A DNA stretch of 64,000 bases. Origin: Bradyrhizobium erythrophlei. GTDB lineage: Bacteria > Pseudomonadota > Alphaproteobacteria > Rhizobiales > Xanthobacteraceae. The notes beneath the pieces were generated by a model. That model made no database searches, had not been told where the DNA came from, and saw nothing but the letters and a program-made list of their open reading frames with translations. Made by a program: the position numbers and the translations under genes. Positions 1 through 8,460 of the stretch are shown piece after piece (position 1 is the stretch's first letter; every line of letters starts with the position of its first letter). Location: assembly GCF_900129505.1 (NCBI RefSeq), contig NZ_LT670818.1:2170001-2234000 (forward strand). The letters run 5' to 3'.

Positions 1-972
1 CGCCTTGAACGGGCGCGTCAGCAGGCCTTCGATCGCGTCGTCGATGGTCACCGCGCCACGCAGGATCGCCGCCACCGCATTTGATACCGGCATATCGACA
101 TTTTGCGAAGCCGCCAGTTCGATCAGCACGGGTGCGGTGAATTCGCCCTCGGCCAGTTTGTCGCGGGCGGGTGTTTCGCCGCGCCCGAGCGCGATGCCGA
201 GCGCGAGATTGCGCGATTGCGGGCTGGAACAGGTCAGGATCAGATCGCCCAGCCCCGACAGCCCCGCCATGGTCTCGCCGCGCGCGCCGCAGGCGCGGCC
301 GAGCCGCACCAGTTCAGCGAAGCCGCGCGTGGTCAGCGCCGCCTGCGCCGAGGCGCCGAGGTTTCTGCCCATCACGATGCCGGCGGCGATCGCCAGCACG
401 TTTTTCGCTGCCCCGCCGATCTCGACGCCGCGGACATCTGCCGTGTGGTAGGGCCGGAAGGTCGAGGATCCCAGCGCCTGCACCAGCGCGCGCGCGAGCG
501 CTTCGTCCTTTGCCGCCAGCGTCACCGCGGTGGGCAGGCCGCGCGCCACGTCCTCGGCGAAACTCGGCCCGGACAAAATGGCCGGGCTGGCATCGGGGGC
601 GGTCTCCGCGATCACCTCGGTCATGAATTTGTGGCTGCCGCGCTCGATGCCCTTTGCGGTCGCGATCACTGGCGTCGCCCTGGCGAGATGCGGCGCGAGC
701 GCGGCAACAGCCTCGCGCAGATGCTGCGCCGGCGTCGCGATCAGGATGATGTCGGCGGTCGCGGCCCGCGCGATCTCGCAGGTGACGGCAACGCTGGCGT
801 CCAGCCGGACTTGCGGCAATCTCGGATTTATTCGCGTGGTGGCGATTTCTGCCGCGCCGGCCGCGTCGCGCGCGTAAAGCGTGACCTTGCGCCCGGCCCG
901 CGCGGCGACGCCGGCCAGCGCCGTCCCCCACGCGCCGGCACCGATCACGGAGACAGAGTTGAATGACGGCAT
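1..972 (-). CDS. gpsA: NAD(P)+-dependent glycerol-3-phosphate dehydrogenase (3' end cut by window)
   Basis: Reduces dihydroxyacetone phosphate to sn-glycerol 3-phosphate for phospholipid synthesis in the cytosol. Translating the minus strand from ATG at 972 gives [20 protein letters not shown], the Rossmann GxGxxG start of GpsA. It is followed by LIATPAQH (about 75-82), TAKGIE (about 101-106), [11 protein letters not shown] (about 128-138) and [13 protein letters not shown] (from about 186), which contains the catalytic lysine. About 324 codons are present against roughly 325-330 for the family, so only the last few residues should be missing. It lies downstream of tsaD on the same strand, a pairing I recall from related genomes. 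The start is fixed by the family N-terminus. Confidence is high. Confidence 0.95.
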   Translation of the reverse strand, partial: MPSFNSVSVIGAGAWGTALAGVAARAGRKVTLYARDAAGAAEIATTRINPRLPQVRLDASVAVTCEIARAATADIILIATPAQHLREAVAALAPHLARATPVIATAKGIERGSHKFMTEVIAETAPDASPAILSGPSFAEDVARGLPTAVTLAAKDEALARALVQALGSSTFRPYHTADVRGVEIGGAAKNVLAIAAGIVMGRNLGASAQAALTTRGFAELVRLGRACGARGETMAGLSGLGDLILTCSSPQSRNLALGIALGRGETPARDKLAEGEFTAPVLIELAASQNVDMPVSNAVAAILRGAVTIDDAIEGLLTRPFKA

Positions 973-987
973 CGGCGAGACTCAGTG

Positions 988-1170
988 CACTCCCTCGCCC
1001 TGCGCTTGCGGGGAGAGGGTTGGGGTGAGGGGCTGCTTCAGCAAATTCCGATGGTGAGGAGTGCGTTGAGAGTCCCCCTCACCCGCCGCGCGAAGTGCGC
1101 GGCGACCTCTCCCCGCATCCGCCTTCGCCCGAAGGCGGGCTTCGGCGGACAAGAGCGGGGCGAGGTTAAG
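988..1170. repeat. Palindromic intergenic repeat between tsaD and gpsA
   Basis: GC-rich stretch with complementary arms (CTCGCCCTGCGCTTGCGGGG... and CCCCTCACCC / GGGGTGAGGG) and a second hairpin around 1083-1150. Its minus strand reads LTPTLSPQAQGEG in one frame, the hallmark of a common non-coding repeat in these genomes. I see no gene in the 236-bp gap. Confidence 0.6.
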
Positions 1171-1208
1171 ATGGCGCGCGTGGCTCGATCTGTTGCCCAT
1201 CGCAAATC

Positions 1209-2282
1209 TCAAAATCCCGCCCGGGTATTGGGATATCCCGCCGGCGCGGTGGCGTTGGCGTCAAGCAGCCAGCGGGCGCGGGGCGCGGCGTCCATGGTGT
1301 CGACCAGTCCCAGCGCCAGCCGTTCCGCGCCGGCCCAGGCGATCATCGCGCCGTTGTCGGTGCACAGCGCCGGCGGCGGGATGATCAGTGTGGTCTGCGC
1401 TTTCGCCGCCACATCCTGCAACGCGCCGCGGATCGCCTGGTTGGCGGCGACGCCGCCGGCGGCGACCAGCGCGCGCGGTGGTCCGAACTGCTCGTGAAAC
1501 AATTTTAGGCCCACGCTCAATCGGTCCGCCGTCGATTCCAGCACCGCCGCCTGAAAGCTGGCGCAGAGATCGCTGACGTCCTGCGGCTCCATCGGATCGA
1601 GCCGCGCGGCTTCGTTGCGCACGGCCGTCTTCAATCCCGACAATGAAAAATTCGCATCCGGGCGTCCCATCATCGGCCGCGGAAACGCAAAGCGTTTTGC
1701 GTTGCCGCCGGAGGCCGCGCGCTCGACCTCGGGGCCGCCCGGGTAAGGCAGCCCCAGCATCTTGGCGACCTTGTCGAACGCCTCGCCCATGGCGTCGTCG
1801 ACGGTGGTGCCGAGCCGAACATAGTTGCCGACGCCGACCACGGCGACGATCTGGGTATGACCGCCGGAGGCGAGAAACAGGCAATAGGGAAACGCCAGCG
1901 CGCAGGTCAGCCGCGGCGTCAGCGCGTGCGCCTCCAGATGATTCACCGCGATCAGCGGCGTGTCGTGCACCATCGCGATCGCCTTGGCCGTGGTCAGCCC
2001 GACGATCACGCCGCCGATCAGGCCCGGCCCGGCAGCGGCCGCGACCGCCGAAAGCTGCGCATAGCCGACGCCCGCTTCCTTCATGGCGCGGTCGACGATG
2101 CCGTCGAGCATTTCGACATGGGCGCGCGCCGCGATCTCCGGCACCACGCCGCCATACCCGGCATGCTCCTCGGTCTGCGAGCGCACGATGTTGGACAGGA
2201 TCCGCCCCGAACCGTCGCCCTGGCGCTCGACCACGGCGGCCGCGGTTTCATCGCAGGTGGTCTCGATCCCCAGCACCAGCAT
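1209..2282 (-). CDS. tsaD: tRNA N6-adenosine threonylcarbamoyltransferase TsaD
   Basis: Transfers the threonylcarbamoyl group to A37 of ANN-decoding tRNAs (t6A), together with TsaB and TsaE. The protein starts [15 protein letters not shown], the canonical ASKHA-fold N-terminus. NHLEAHAL places the metal-binding histidines at about H115 and H119, as in E. coli TsaD, and the C-terminal part carries [10 protein letters not shown] and the metal-site [12 protein letters not shown]. Length is 357 aa, normal for the family. An upstream in-frame ATG at 2315 would add 11 residues, but that stretch sits at the foot of a palindromic repeat and adds nothing conserved, so the inner ATG is preferred. The gene runs toward gpsA and diverges from hemD. 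Confidence 0.95.
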   Translation of the reverse strand: MLVLGIETTCDETAAAVVERQGDGSGRILSNIVRSQTEEHAGYGGVVPEIAARAHVEMLDGIVDRAMKEAGVGYAQLSAVAAAAGPGLIGGVIVGLTTAKAIAMVHDTPLIAVNHLEAHALTPRLTCALAFPYCLFLASGGHTQIVAVVGVGNYVRLGTTVDDAMGEAFDKVAKMLGLPYPGGPEVERAASGGNAKRFAFPRPMMGRPDANFSLSGLKTAVRNEAARLDPMEPQDVSDLCASFQAAVLESTADRLSVGLKLFHEQFGPPRALVAAGGVAANQAIRGALQDVAAKAQTTLIIPPPALCTDNGAMIAWAGAERLALGLVDTMDAAPRARWLLDANATAPAGYPNTRAGF

Positions 2283-2314
2283 TGACGTTGTGGTATCCAA
2301 TTTCAGGCCTTGCA

Positions 2315-2391
2315 TTAGTGCCCCGCTTCCGAAGTTCGTAAAAGCTAGCAGCGTCTTCTGATACGAACTTCGGAAGCATAAGGGGCACTAA
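2315..2391. repeat. Bulged palindrome, copy 1 (tsaD-hemD gap)
   Basis: Inverted repeat with arms at 2315-2340 and 2362-2391. The outer stem is TTAGTGCCCC, the inner stem GCTTCCGAAGTTCGTA, and a 4-nt ATAA bulge interrupts the right arm. It abuts the start region of tsaD. Confidence 0.8.
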
Positions 2392-2405
2392 AAGCTATAT
2401 TTTTT

Positions 2406-2483
2406 CCAGTGCCGCTTTTCGATTTGAAGTTCCTAACCGAACTTGCGACAAGCGCCGCAGGAACTTCAAATCGGCGGCACTGG
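2406..2483. repeat. Bulged palindrome, copy 2, opposite orientation
   Basis: Arms at 2406-2434 and 2459-2483. The outer stem is CCAGTGCCGC and the inner stem GATTTGAAGTTCCT; an unpaired TTTTC in the left arm faces a single G. It has the same layout as the palindrome 15 nt upstream, but with the bulge on the other side. Confidence 0.8.
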
Positions 2484-2581
2484 GCGTCTAAAGCGGCGTT
2501 CCGGTATCCCCGGTTACATGGCGAGGTCGCAAAGTGCAATCAACCGTTACCACCGAATTGCCTCGGGCGCAGGCCTGACGC

Positions 2582-3328
2582 ATGGCTGTTCTCGTCACCC
2601 GCCCGCATCCGGACGATGAGGCCACGGCGCTAAGCCTGCGTGCGCGGGGTTTCGAGGTGCTGAAGGCGCCGATGCTGCGGTTCGAGCCGCTGCCCCTGCA
2701 TGACGAGGGCGAAGCGGCCTACGGCGCCGTCATCGTCACCAGCGCCAACGCGCTGCGCGGCATCGCGCCGCAGCTTGCCGGCAGCCCGTTGCTCAAGCTG
2801 CCGCTGTTCGCGGTCGGCGAACACACCGCATCCGCCGCGCGCGACGCCGGATTCGAAAACGTGATTTCGGCGAGCGGCGACGCCGGCGCCTTGCGCGATC
2901 GCGTGCTCGCCAGCGTGAAGGCAAAGGAGCTGAAGAAGGCAAGCCCCCTGCTTTATCTTGCCGGCGCCGATCTGGCGCGCGATCTCGCCGGTGAACTCGG
3001 CGAGCGCGGCTTTACCGTAGTGACGCAAACGACCTACCGGATGACGGCGGTATCGGGCCTGCCGTATGAGGCCAGCGACGCCTTTGCGGCCAACCGCATC
3101 GAGGCGGTGCTGCATTACTCGCGGCGCAGCGCGCGGGCCTTCCTGGAGGCCGCGCGCGCCTCCGGCGTCGAAATCTCGGCGCTTTCGATCCCGCAATGCT
3201 GCATTTCGGAAGGCGTCGCCTCGGTGGTCCGCGACGCCGGGGCAACGCAGGTCATGGTGGCGGTGTCGCCGGACGAAAATGCCCTGTTCGGGGCGCTGGA
3301 CCGTGCGTTGCGCCCGGTAACGCGCTAG
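2582..3328 (+). CDS. hemD: Uroporphyrinogen-III synthase
   Basis: Closes and inverts ring D of hydroxymethylbilane to give uroporphyrinogen III, on the way to haem, sirohaem and cobalamin. The 248-aa product begins MAVLVTRPHPDDEATA and keeps the two-lobed HemD pattern: VIVTSANALRGI near residue 60, FAVGEHTASAARDAGF near 80, and VLHYSRRSARAFLEAAR near 175. Sequence identity in this family is low, so the call also rests on the mitofilin and HemY-N genes directly downstream, a common alphaproteobacterial order. hemC, which normally accompanies it, is not seen in this window. The start follows a GCAGGCCTGACGC leader without a strong ribosome binding site. Confidence 0.88.
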   Translation: MAVLVTRPHPDDEATALSLRARGFEVLKAPMLRFEPLPLHDEGEAAYGAVIVTSANALRGIAPQLAGSPLLKLPLFAVGEHTASAARDAGFENVISASGDAGALRDRVLASVKAKELKKASPLLYLAGADLARDLAGELGERGFTVVTQTTYRMTAVSGLPYEASDAFAANRIEAVLHYSRRSARAFLEAARASGVEISALSIPQCCISEGVASVVRDAGATQVMVAVSPDENALFGALDRALRPVTR

Positions 3329-3369
3329 AACCTTCTCGAATCCTCCCGTAGCAACCAGGGAACCCCTAG

Positions 3370-4530
3370 ATGGCTGAGGACAGGCCCGAAGAGACCGACC
3401 CGTCGCCGGATACCGTTCGCGCCAAGCGGGCGCCGCCGACGATCGACCTCGAAGCCACGGAAATATCGAGCGAAACCCGGATCCCCGGCGCCGACACCAG
3501 CGCCGCGGCCGATCCCGAGGCGAGCGCCGGCGCTGAACTGGGGCCATCGGTCCAGCGGCGGCCGATGATGTCGTCCGTGGTCACGTCGGCGGTGTCGGGC
3601 GCCTGCGCCGCCGCGCTGGTAATCGCGGTCGCCTGGCTGATGGGATGGCCGGGCCAAGAGGCCCCGCCCCCCGCGCCCCCGGTCAATTCCACGGCCATCG
3701 ATGATCTCGCTGCCCGTATCGCCAGCGTCGAGTCCAAGGCCGATAAGCCCACGGTTCCCGCGCCCGATCCGGCGACGGCCGCGCGCGTCGACGCGCTGGA
3801 AAAATCGGTCGCCGCGTTGCGCTCCGACCTCGCTGGCCTGCGCGCGCAGTCGGAAAAACTCGCCTCCACCGTCAATGACGCCAAATCGGCGCCGCAAAAT
3901 GCCGCCGCGGCGCCGGATTTGTCCGGGATCAACGATCGCATTGCGGGGCTGGAGCGCGCCGCGCGTGCGCAAAGCACCGAGATCGCGCGGGAGAGCGCAA
4001 AACCGGCCGATGATCCGGCGCTGCGCCGCATCGTGGCGGCATCCCTGCTCGACGTGCTGGTCCGGATCGGCGATCCCTATCCGGCGGCGCTGACGGCGGC
4101 GAAATCGCTGGCGCCGAACCCCGACACGCTGAAGCCGCTCGACGGCTTTGCCGCCTCGGGCGTGCCCAGCCCGGCGGTGCTCAGCCGCGAATTGCTGGCG
4201 CTGGTGCCGAAGCTGTCGCCGCCCCCGGCGGAATCGACGAGCGGTTCCGGCCTGGTCGACCGGCTGCGCGCCAACGCCTCCAAACTAGTTCGCATCGAGC
4301 GCACCGACGCGATCGGCAACGATCCCGGCAATGTGGTCGCGCGCGTCACCGCGGCGGCCTTGCGCAACGACTACAAGGAAGCACGGCGCGAGCTGTTGAC
4401 GCTGCCCGCGGCCGACCGCGCCGCCGCGCAAGGCTGGCTCGAAAAAGCCGACGCGCGCGATGCCGCGCTCGCGGTGTCCCGTCAATTCGCGGACGAGGCC
4501 ATGACGGCGCTCGCCAAGCCGGCGCTGTAG
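3370..4530 (+). CDS. Mitofilin-family inner-membrane protein (COG4223-like)
   Basis: A 386-aa protein with an acidic, disordered N-terminus (1-65), one membrane span (about 69-91), an Ala/Pro linker, a predicted coiled coil (about 110-200) and a C-terminal helical domain (about 225-386). This is the architecture of alphaproteobacterial mitofilin-like proteins encoded next to hemD. In mitochondria, mitofilin shapes crista junctions; the bacterial role is presumed to be inner-membrane organisation and is not shown by the sequence. It lies 41 nt after hemD and 7 nt before the HemY-N gene, so it is probably in one operon. An ATG follows AACCAGGGAACCCCTAG. Confidence 0.82.
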   Translation: MAEDRPEETDPSPDTVRAKRAPPTIDLEATEISSETRIPGADTSAAADPEASAGAELGPSVQRRPMMSSVVTSAVSGACAAALVIAVAWLMGWPGQEAPPPAPPVNSTAIDDLAARIASVESKADKPTVPAPDPATAARVDALEKSVAALRSDLAGLRAQSEKLASTVNDAKSAPQNAAAAPDLSGINDRIAGLERAARAQSTEIARESAKPADDPALRRIVAASLLDVLVRIGDPYPAALTAAKSLAPNPDTLKPLDGFAASGVPSPAVLSRELLALVPKLSPPPAESTSGSGLVDRLRANASKLVRIERTDAIGNDPGNVVARVTAAALRNDYKEARRELLTLPAADRAAAQGWLEKADARDAALAVSRQFADEAMTALAKPAL

Positions 4531-4537
4531 GGTTCCG

Positions 4538-6295
4538 ATGCTCCGGATCATTCTGTTCCTGCTGTTGATTACGCTCGCGGCCGCGGGCGCGGCCTGGGTG
4601 GCCGACCAGAGCGGCGATGTGGTGTTGACGTGGGACGGCTGGCGCGCTCACCCCTCGCTGCCGGTATTCGCGCTGCTGCTCGGCATCGTCATCGTCGCGG
4701 CGATCGTCGTATGGAGCATCCTGCACGCGCTGTGGCGCACGCCGGAAAGGATCCGTCGCCGCAGGCGTGAAGGGCGCGAGAAGCGCGGCCGCCACGCCAT
4801 CACCCGCGGACTGCTTGCGATCGGCCACGGCGATGCGGCAGCCGCGCGCGTGCATGCCGATATCGCACGCAAGCACGCCGCGAACGATCCGCTGGCCCTG
4901 CTGCTGCACGCGCAATCGGCCCAGCTCAGCGGCGACCGCGCAGGCGCGAGGGCCGCCTTCCACGCCATGGCCGAGCGCGAGGACACGCGCCTATTGGGCC
5001 TGCGCGGCCTGTTCATCGAGGCGCAACGATCGGACGATCCGGTCTCCGCGGTGATGATCGCGGAGGAAGCGCTGAAGCTCGCGCCCGCCTCGACGTGGGC
5101 CTCGCATGCGGTGCTCGGTTTCCGCTGCGCCAAGGGCGACTGGAGCGGCGCGATGGCGATCCTCGACACCAATTTCAACTCCCATTTGATCGACAAGGCG
5201 ACGTACCGCCGCCAGCGCGGCGTGCTCTTGACGGCGCGCGCGCTGGAACTGGAAAGGGTCGACCGCGATCTGTCGCGCGACAGCGTGATGGAAGCGGTGA
5301 AACTGGCGCCGACCTTGGTGCCGGCCGCCGTGCTCGCCGCCAAATACGAGAGCGAGGCGCATCAGGTGCGCCGCGCAATGCGGATCGTGGAGACGGCGTG
5401 GCTCGCGCATCCGCATCCCGATCTCGCCGACGCCTATGCGCATGTGAAGCTCGGGGATTCCGCGCGCCAGCGGCTGGTGCGGGTGGAGACGCTGGCGGCG
5501 AAGGCGCCCGGCCATCTCGAAAGCGCGCTGGCGCTGGCGCGCGCCGCGATCGACGGATCCGAATTTGCGCGCGCGCGCGAAGCGCTGGCGCCTTTCATCG
5601 CCGCGCCGACGCAGCGGGTAGCGATGCTGATGGCGGAGATCGAGCGCACCGAACACGGCGACAGCGGCCGGGCGCGGGCCTGGACCCTGCGCGCGGTGCG
5701 CGCGCTGCACGATCCCGTGTGGACCGCGGACGGCTATGTCTCCGACAAATGGCGGCCGGTGTCACCGGTGTCGGGCCGGCTCGACGCGTTCCAGTGGCAG
5801 ACCCCGCTAGCGGCATTGCCGTCGGACAAATCCGCCGAGATCGAGGCAAAAGAATTCAACGACGCCATCCTGTCGGCGCCGCGCCGCGTCGAGCCGCCGC
5901 GCGAAGCGGCCGTCGAGGTGACACCGTCGACGGCGGCGCAAGATAACGTGCCAGCCAACTCGCCAGCCAGTTCTCCGCTCAAGCCGGTCGTCATCGAAGC
6001 GGAGCCGGCGCCCCCGCCCGCCCCGTCCCCGCCGCCGGCCGCATCCGCTACGATGACTGCCGCGCCGCCGGCCGAACCTCCGACCCTGACCGCCGCGCCG
6101 CTGTTCCGCGCCCGCACCGATCTCGGCAAATCAAGCCCGTCACCGGTTCCGCCTATCATTCCGATCGTTCGGGCTCCCGACGATCCCGGGACCGATGACG
6201 AGCCGGTGCTGAGGGATGAATTCGCGGAACAACTCAGCCCCTCGCAGGGCCAGGCCGGCGGCTGGCGCGGGTTTTTGTCCCGCTGGGGCGGCTGA
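4538..6295 (+). CDS. HemY N-terminal domain / TPR membrane protein
   Basis: A 585-aa protein with two N-terminal membrane spans (about 1-22 and 47-70), as in HemY-N proteins, then a long helical TPR-like region (about 85-400). The C-terminal tail (about 450-585) is rich in Pro and Ala and appears disordered. Proteins of this family sit in haem loci (hemCD-hemX-hemY of gammaproteobacteria), but their biochemical role is unclear. It is not the HemY protoporphyrinogen oxidase, since no FAD motif is present. It starts 7 nt after the mitofilin gene and ends the hemD operon. A scaffold role in the membrane is inference. Confidence 0.85.
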   Translation: MLRIILFLLLITLAAAGAAWVADQSGDVVLTWDGWRAHPSLPVFALLLGIVIVAAIVVWSILHALWRTPERIRRRRREGREKRGRHAITRGLLAIGHGDAAAARVHADIARKHAANDPLALLLHAQSAQLSGDRAGARAAFHAMAEREDTRLLGLRGLFIEAQRSDDPVSAVMIAEEALKLAPASTWASHAVLGFRCAKGDWSGAMAILDTNFNSHLIDKATYRRQRGVLLTARALELERVDRDLSRDSVMEAVKLAPTLVPAAVLAAKYESEAHQVRRAMRIVETAWLAHPHPDLADAYAHVKLGDSARQRLVRVETLAAKAPGHLESALALARAAIDGSEFARAREALAPFIAAPTQRVAMLMAEIERTEHGDSGRARAWTLRAVRALHDPVWTADGYVSDKWRPVSPVSGRLDAFQWQTPLAALPSDKSAEIEAKEFNDAILSAPRRVEPPREAAVEVTPSTAAQDNVPANSPASSPLKPVVIEAEPAPPPAPSPPPAASATMTAAPPAEPPTLTAAPLFRARTDLGKSSPSPVPPIIPIVRAPDDPGTDDEPVLRDEFAEQLSPSQGQAGGWRGFLSRWGG

Positions 6296-6436
6296 ACACG
6301 GCGTTTTCGTCCCATACCCGCTCCGGGTTCGATTCCGGCGCGGCCGGCGGACAAGCGTTTTTCTTGCCAAATCGGGCGCTGCCCGATATCAGGTGCGGGC
6401 GTTTTCGGCCCCTCCGCCGACCGCGCCGCATGGTTC

Positions 6437-6512
6437 GCCGCAATAGCTCAGTTGGTAGAGCACGTCATTCGTAATGACGGGGTCACAGGTTCGAGTCCTG
6501 TTTGCGGCACCA
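6437..6512 (+). tRNA. tRNA-Thr (anticodon CGT)
   Basis: A 76-nt cloverleaf with encoded CCA. The acceptor arms are GCCGCAA and TTGCGGC, the D arm is GCTCAGTTGGTAGAGC, the anticodon stem-loop is CGTCA-TTCGTAA-TGACG and the T arm contains GGTTCGAGTCC. The anticodon CGT reads ACG (Thr). The last 48 nt are repeated at 10338-10385. Confidence 0.96.
6465..6512 (+). other. attL: 3' part of tRNA-Thr used as integration site
   Basis: The 48 bp from the anticodon stem to the CCA end are identical to 10338-10385. Sequence on both sides of the two copies differs, so this is a direct repeat typical of tyrosine-recombinase integration in a tRNA gene. Confidence 0.9.
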
Positions 6513-6639
6513 AACATTTCAATAGCTTAGTCTGACTAGGCCCGAGATCAACTTCCTCTTAGGTACGCTGTAGGTACTCAGACAAGTACCAATTCGTCCA
6601 AGAGCCGCAGCCTGTCATTTACGCAATTGGAGGGAGCCC

Positions 6640-7338
6640 GTGGAAGCGGCGCGTCCTTGCCAATCAGTTGTGCATCACTTGTGGAATCTGATGAAGGCTG
6701 CGCAACCAATGGTAATATGGTCCAGCGCACAGCAACACGCTCGGGTCGAACGCGATATGAGTCTCGAAGATCTGAAGCGCCATGTGCGAGTGCTCGGTTC
6801 AAAATATACTGATCGCGAGCAGCGAGCTCGCCGTCTATTCATTGAAGAGCGCGCCGCTTCTCTTCAACAAGAGCGAGACCGCGAGTTCGCGATCAGAACC
6901 GAGATTTCAGACTTCTTCAGCATTGCCTATTCCGCCGTCAGCTTCTGCGGATCAGGGCAACTTGGTTTTAGCATCCATAAGGATAAGTTATTTGAGCCGT
7001 GCGTCTCCGACCTTGACGTCGCTAGTATTGACGTTGAGCTATTTCAGAGAGCCTGGATAGATGTGGTTTCTACGACGCGCGCGTTTACCGATCTGACCCC
7101 GTTTGGAAGACGAAACGCAGAGAACATCAAGTACTTTCAGCAGCGAATCCTGAAGCGAGGTATGATTAGCGTTGGCGAGATGCCGCAGTCAGCCCTCAGC
7201 CGGTCGTGGTCTCAATTTCAAGGTCAACTAAGCCGGAAGCATACGTCAATCTTCAGAAACATCAATTTTGCGATCTATATGAACGAGTACGCTTTTTGCT
7301 GGAAGCAGGACAGCGCGTTATCTAATCTCACAGGCTGA
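6640..7338 (+). CDS. Nucleotidyltransferase-fold-like orphan protein in the tRNA-Thr island
   Basis: A 232-aa protein I cannot name. Residues about 105-130 read GSGQLGFSIHKDKLF followed by SDLDVASID. This matches the nucleotidyltransferase pattern of a GS turn, a G, then (S)D-x-D metal ligands, so the fold is probably polymerase-beta-like. An N-terminal charged helix (about 40-95) is probably a coiled coil, and the C-terminus (about 150-232) is helical. A GTG start at 6640 is supported by GGAGG six nt upstream. The gene stands alone, is AT-rich compared with the chromosome and lies just inside attL. Substrate and role are unknown; a defence or toxin-type nucleotidyltransferase is only a guess. 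Confidence 0.65.
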   Translation: MEAARPCQSVVHHLWNLMKAAQPMVIWSSAQQHARVERDMSLEDLKRHVRVLGSKYTDREQRARRLFIEERAASLQQERDREFAIRTEISDFFSIAYSAVSFCGSGQLGFSIHKDKLFEPCVSDLDVASIDVELFQRAWIDVVSTTRAFTDLTPFGRRNAENIKYFQQRILKRGMISVGEMPQSALSRSWSQFQGQLSRKHTSIFRNINFAIYMNEYAFCWKQDSALSNLTG

Positions 7339-7618
7339 GCATGCAAAACGATCTAAAATATACCGTGCGATCAAGGGAGATAATTGACCTTGTCGCGGCA
7401 ATGCATAAACGCCGCCCCATAAATCGATAAACAAGTATAGCACGGGGTTTCCTTGGGGCTGCAATCCCCGCAATGCTGCGCTCAACGGTGGGTCGATTAG
7501 CAATCCGCAATCGGCTGATGGTTGGGCCATGTAATCGGTCTGCAGTGGGGGCTTTTTATTCATGTCGGGTTCATTACGGGTTCGTAATGTGAGGCGTCGA
7601 AACCGAAGGAGTTTTGAT

Positions 7619-7921
7619 ATGGATAATAAAATCACATCGGAAGTGATCTCTCGTCGAAGGGCTCTTTCCCTTTTGGGCATCGCCACATTGGGCCTCACAG
7701 TGCCTATCACCGTGCTAACGGTGTCAGATGCTGAGGCCCAGGTGACCGCCCCAGCGACCGCTCCCTCGACGACCCCGCAGACCGGCACAGAGCCGCCTCG
7801 GGAGCGGCGCACACGCCGCGGGAGACGACGTCAGCGCCGTGAAGCTCGCAGGAGAGCTCGCGAGGAGCGACGTGAGCGGCGCAAAGGCAGCGAGGAGAAA
7901 GGCAGCGAGGAGAAAAAGTAG
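7619..7921 (+). CDS. Small exported protein with twin-arginine-type signal and Arg-rich tail
   Basis: A 100-aa protein starting at ATG 7619 behind GAAGGAG. The N-terminus reads SRRRALSLLGIATLGL, a Tat-like twin-arginine signal with a hydrophobic core, ending near AEA-QV (about 40). The mature part has a Thr/Pro/Ala stretch (about 42-62), then an extremely basic tail of Arg clusters with a final Lys/Glu repeat (GSEEK twice). I recall similar small proteins in Bradyrhizobium but know no function. The tail would bind anionic partners such as cell-wall polymers or nucleic acid, which is inference. A strong hairpin follows the stop. Confidence 0.65.
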   Translation: MDNKITSEVISRRRALSLLGIATLGLTVPITVLTVSDAEAQVTAPATAPSTTPQTGTEPPRERRTRRGRRRQRREARRRAREERRERRKGSEEKGSEEKK

Positions 7922-7952
7922 CTCCGCTGCTCCATGGCATAAGGCAACGCTT

Positions 7953-7980
7953 TGAGGGGTCACCGACGGGTGACCCCTCA
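7953..7980 (+). terminator. Probable rho-independent terminator after the exported protein gene
   Basis: A perfect 12-bp stem, TGAGGGGTCACC / GGTGACCCCTCA, with a 4-nt loop, followed by ACGTTTTG. It lies 31 nt after the stop at 7921. Confidence 0.75.
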
Positions 7981-8123
7981 ACGTTTTGTGCAGCGAGGCC
8001 AAGGCCGCACAGCGCTTGGGGCGGCTTCGCCGGAATTTTGCAAAATTGATAATTTTTACTGAGAGGTCCTATGCTGGGGGTGGCAAGCCAAGTTTTTGGC
8101 CCCGCCCCCATCAACACGTGACC

Positions 8124-8267
8124 ATGGCAACAGTTCGATGCAAGCCCAAGCATCGCCATGCCAAGCCCAATGGCCCGACCTTGGCGCGGCGCGAGGCTGG
8201 CGAAGCATTGACGGATATCGCCCGAACGTTCGGGGTGAGCCATACAACAATCGGACGGCTTCGCTAG
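8124..8267 (+). pseudogene. Fragment of a serine recombinase/resolvase C-terminal HTH
   Basis: A 47-codon ORF ending LARREAGEALTDIARTFGVSHTTIGRLR, the Hin-type helix-turn-helix at the C-terminus of resolvases and invertases. The catalytic serine domain is missing. No ribosome binding site is evident. It is best read as a remnant of an earlier recombinase, although a free-standing HTH peptide cannot be excluded. Confidence 0.55.
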
Positions 8268-8286
8268 GCGCTGGAAATAAGGCCGT

Positions 8287-8460
8287 CTAAGTTGGTGGCC
8301 TCTTCCGACGACTAACGGCCTTCTTTTTCAACGCTCGCCGCTTTTTGGTTGCGGTCTTGAGTGACCTAAGCGGTTGCAGTTCCGTGTTGAAGGCGATTTT
8401 CAGCAATCTCTCGATCCGGTCCTGATCCTCGCGCTCGCTAATCCGATCTTTCTTTTTCAT
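8287..8460 (-). CDS. Small basic hypothetical protein
   Basis: A 57-aa Lys/Arg-rich protein beginning MKKKDRISEREDQDRIERLL. The ATG at 8460 is chosen because GGAGGGG precedes it by about 8 nt; the longer in-frame ORF (to 8577) lacks such a site. The first half is a charged helix and the second half (KKRRALKKKAVSRRKR) is strongly basic, suggesting nucleic-acid binding. I know no family for it. It lies on the integrase strand within the island, so it could be a recombination accessory factor; this is inference. Confidence 0.45.
   Translation of the reverse strand: MKKKDRISEREDQDRIERLLKIAFNTELQPLRSLKTATKKRRALKKKAVSRRKRPPT

Noticed and set aside
982..1212. A 76-codon minus ORF ending LTPTLSPQAQGEGVH
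   Set aside because: Translation of a known type of palindromic repeat, not a gene.
6310..6345. T-arm-like hairpin CCGGGTTCGATTCCGG before tRNA-Thr
   Set aside because: No acceptor, D or anticodon arms can be built around it.
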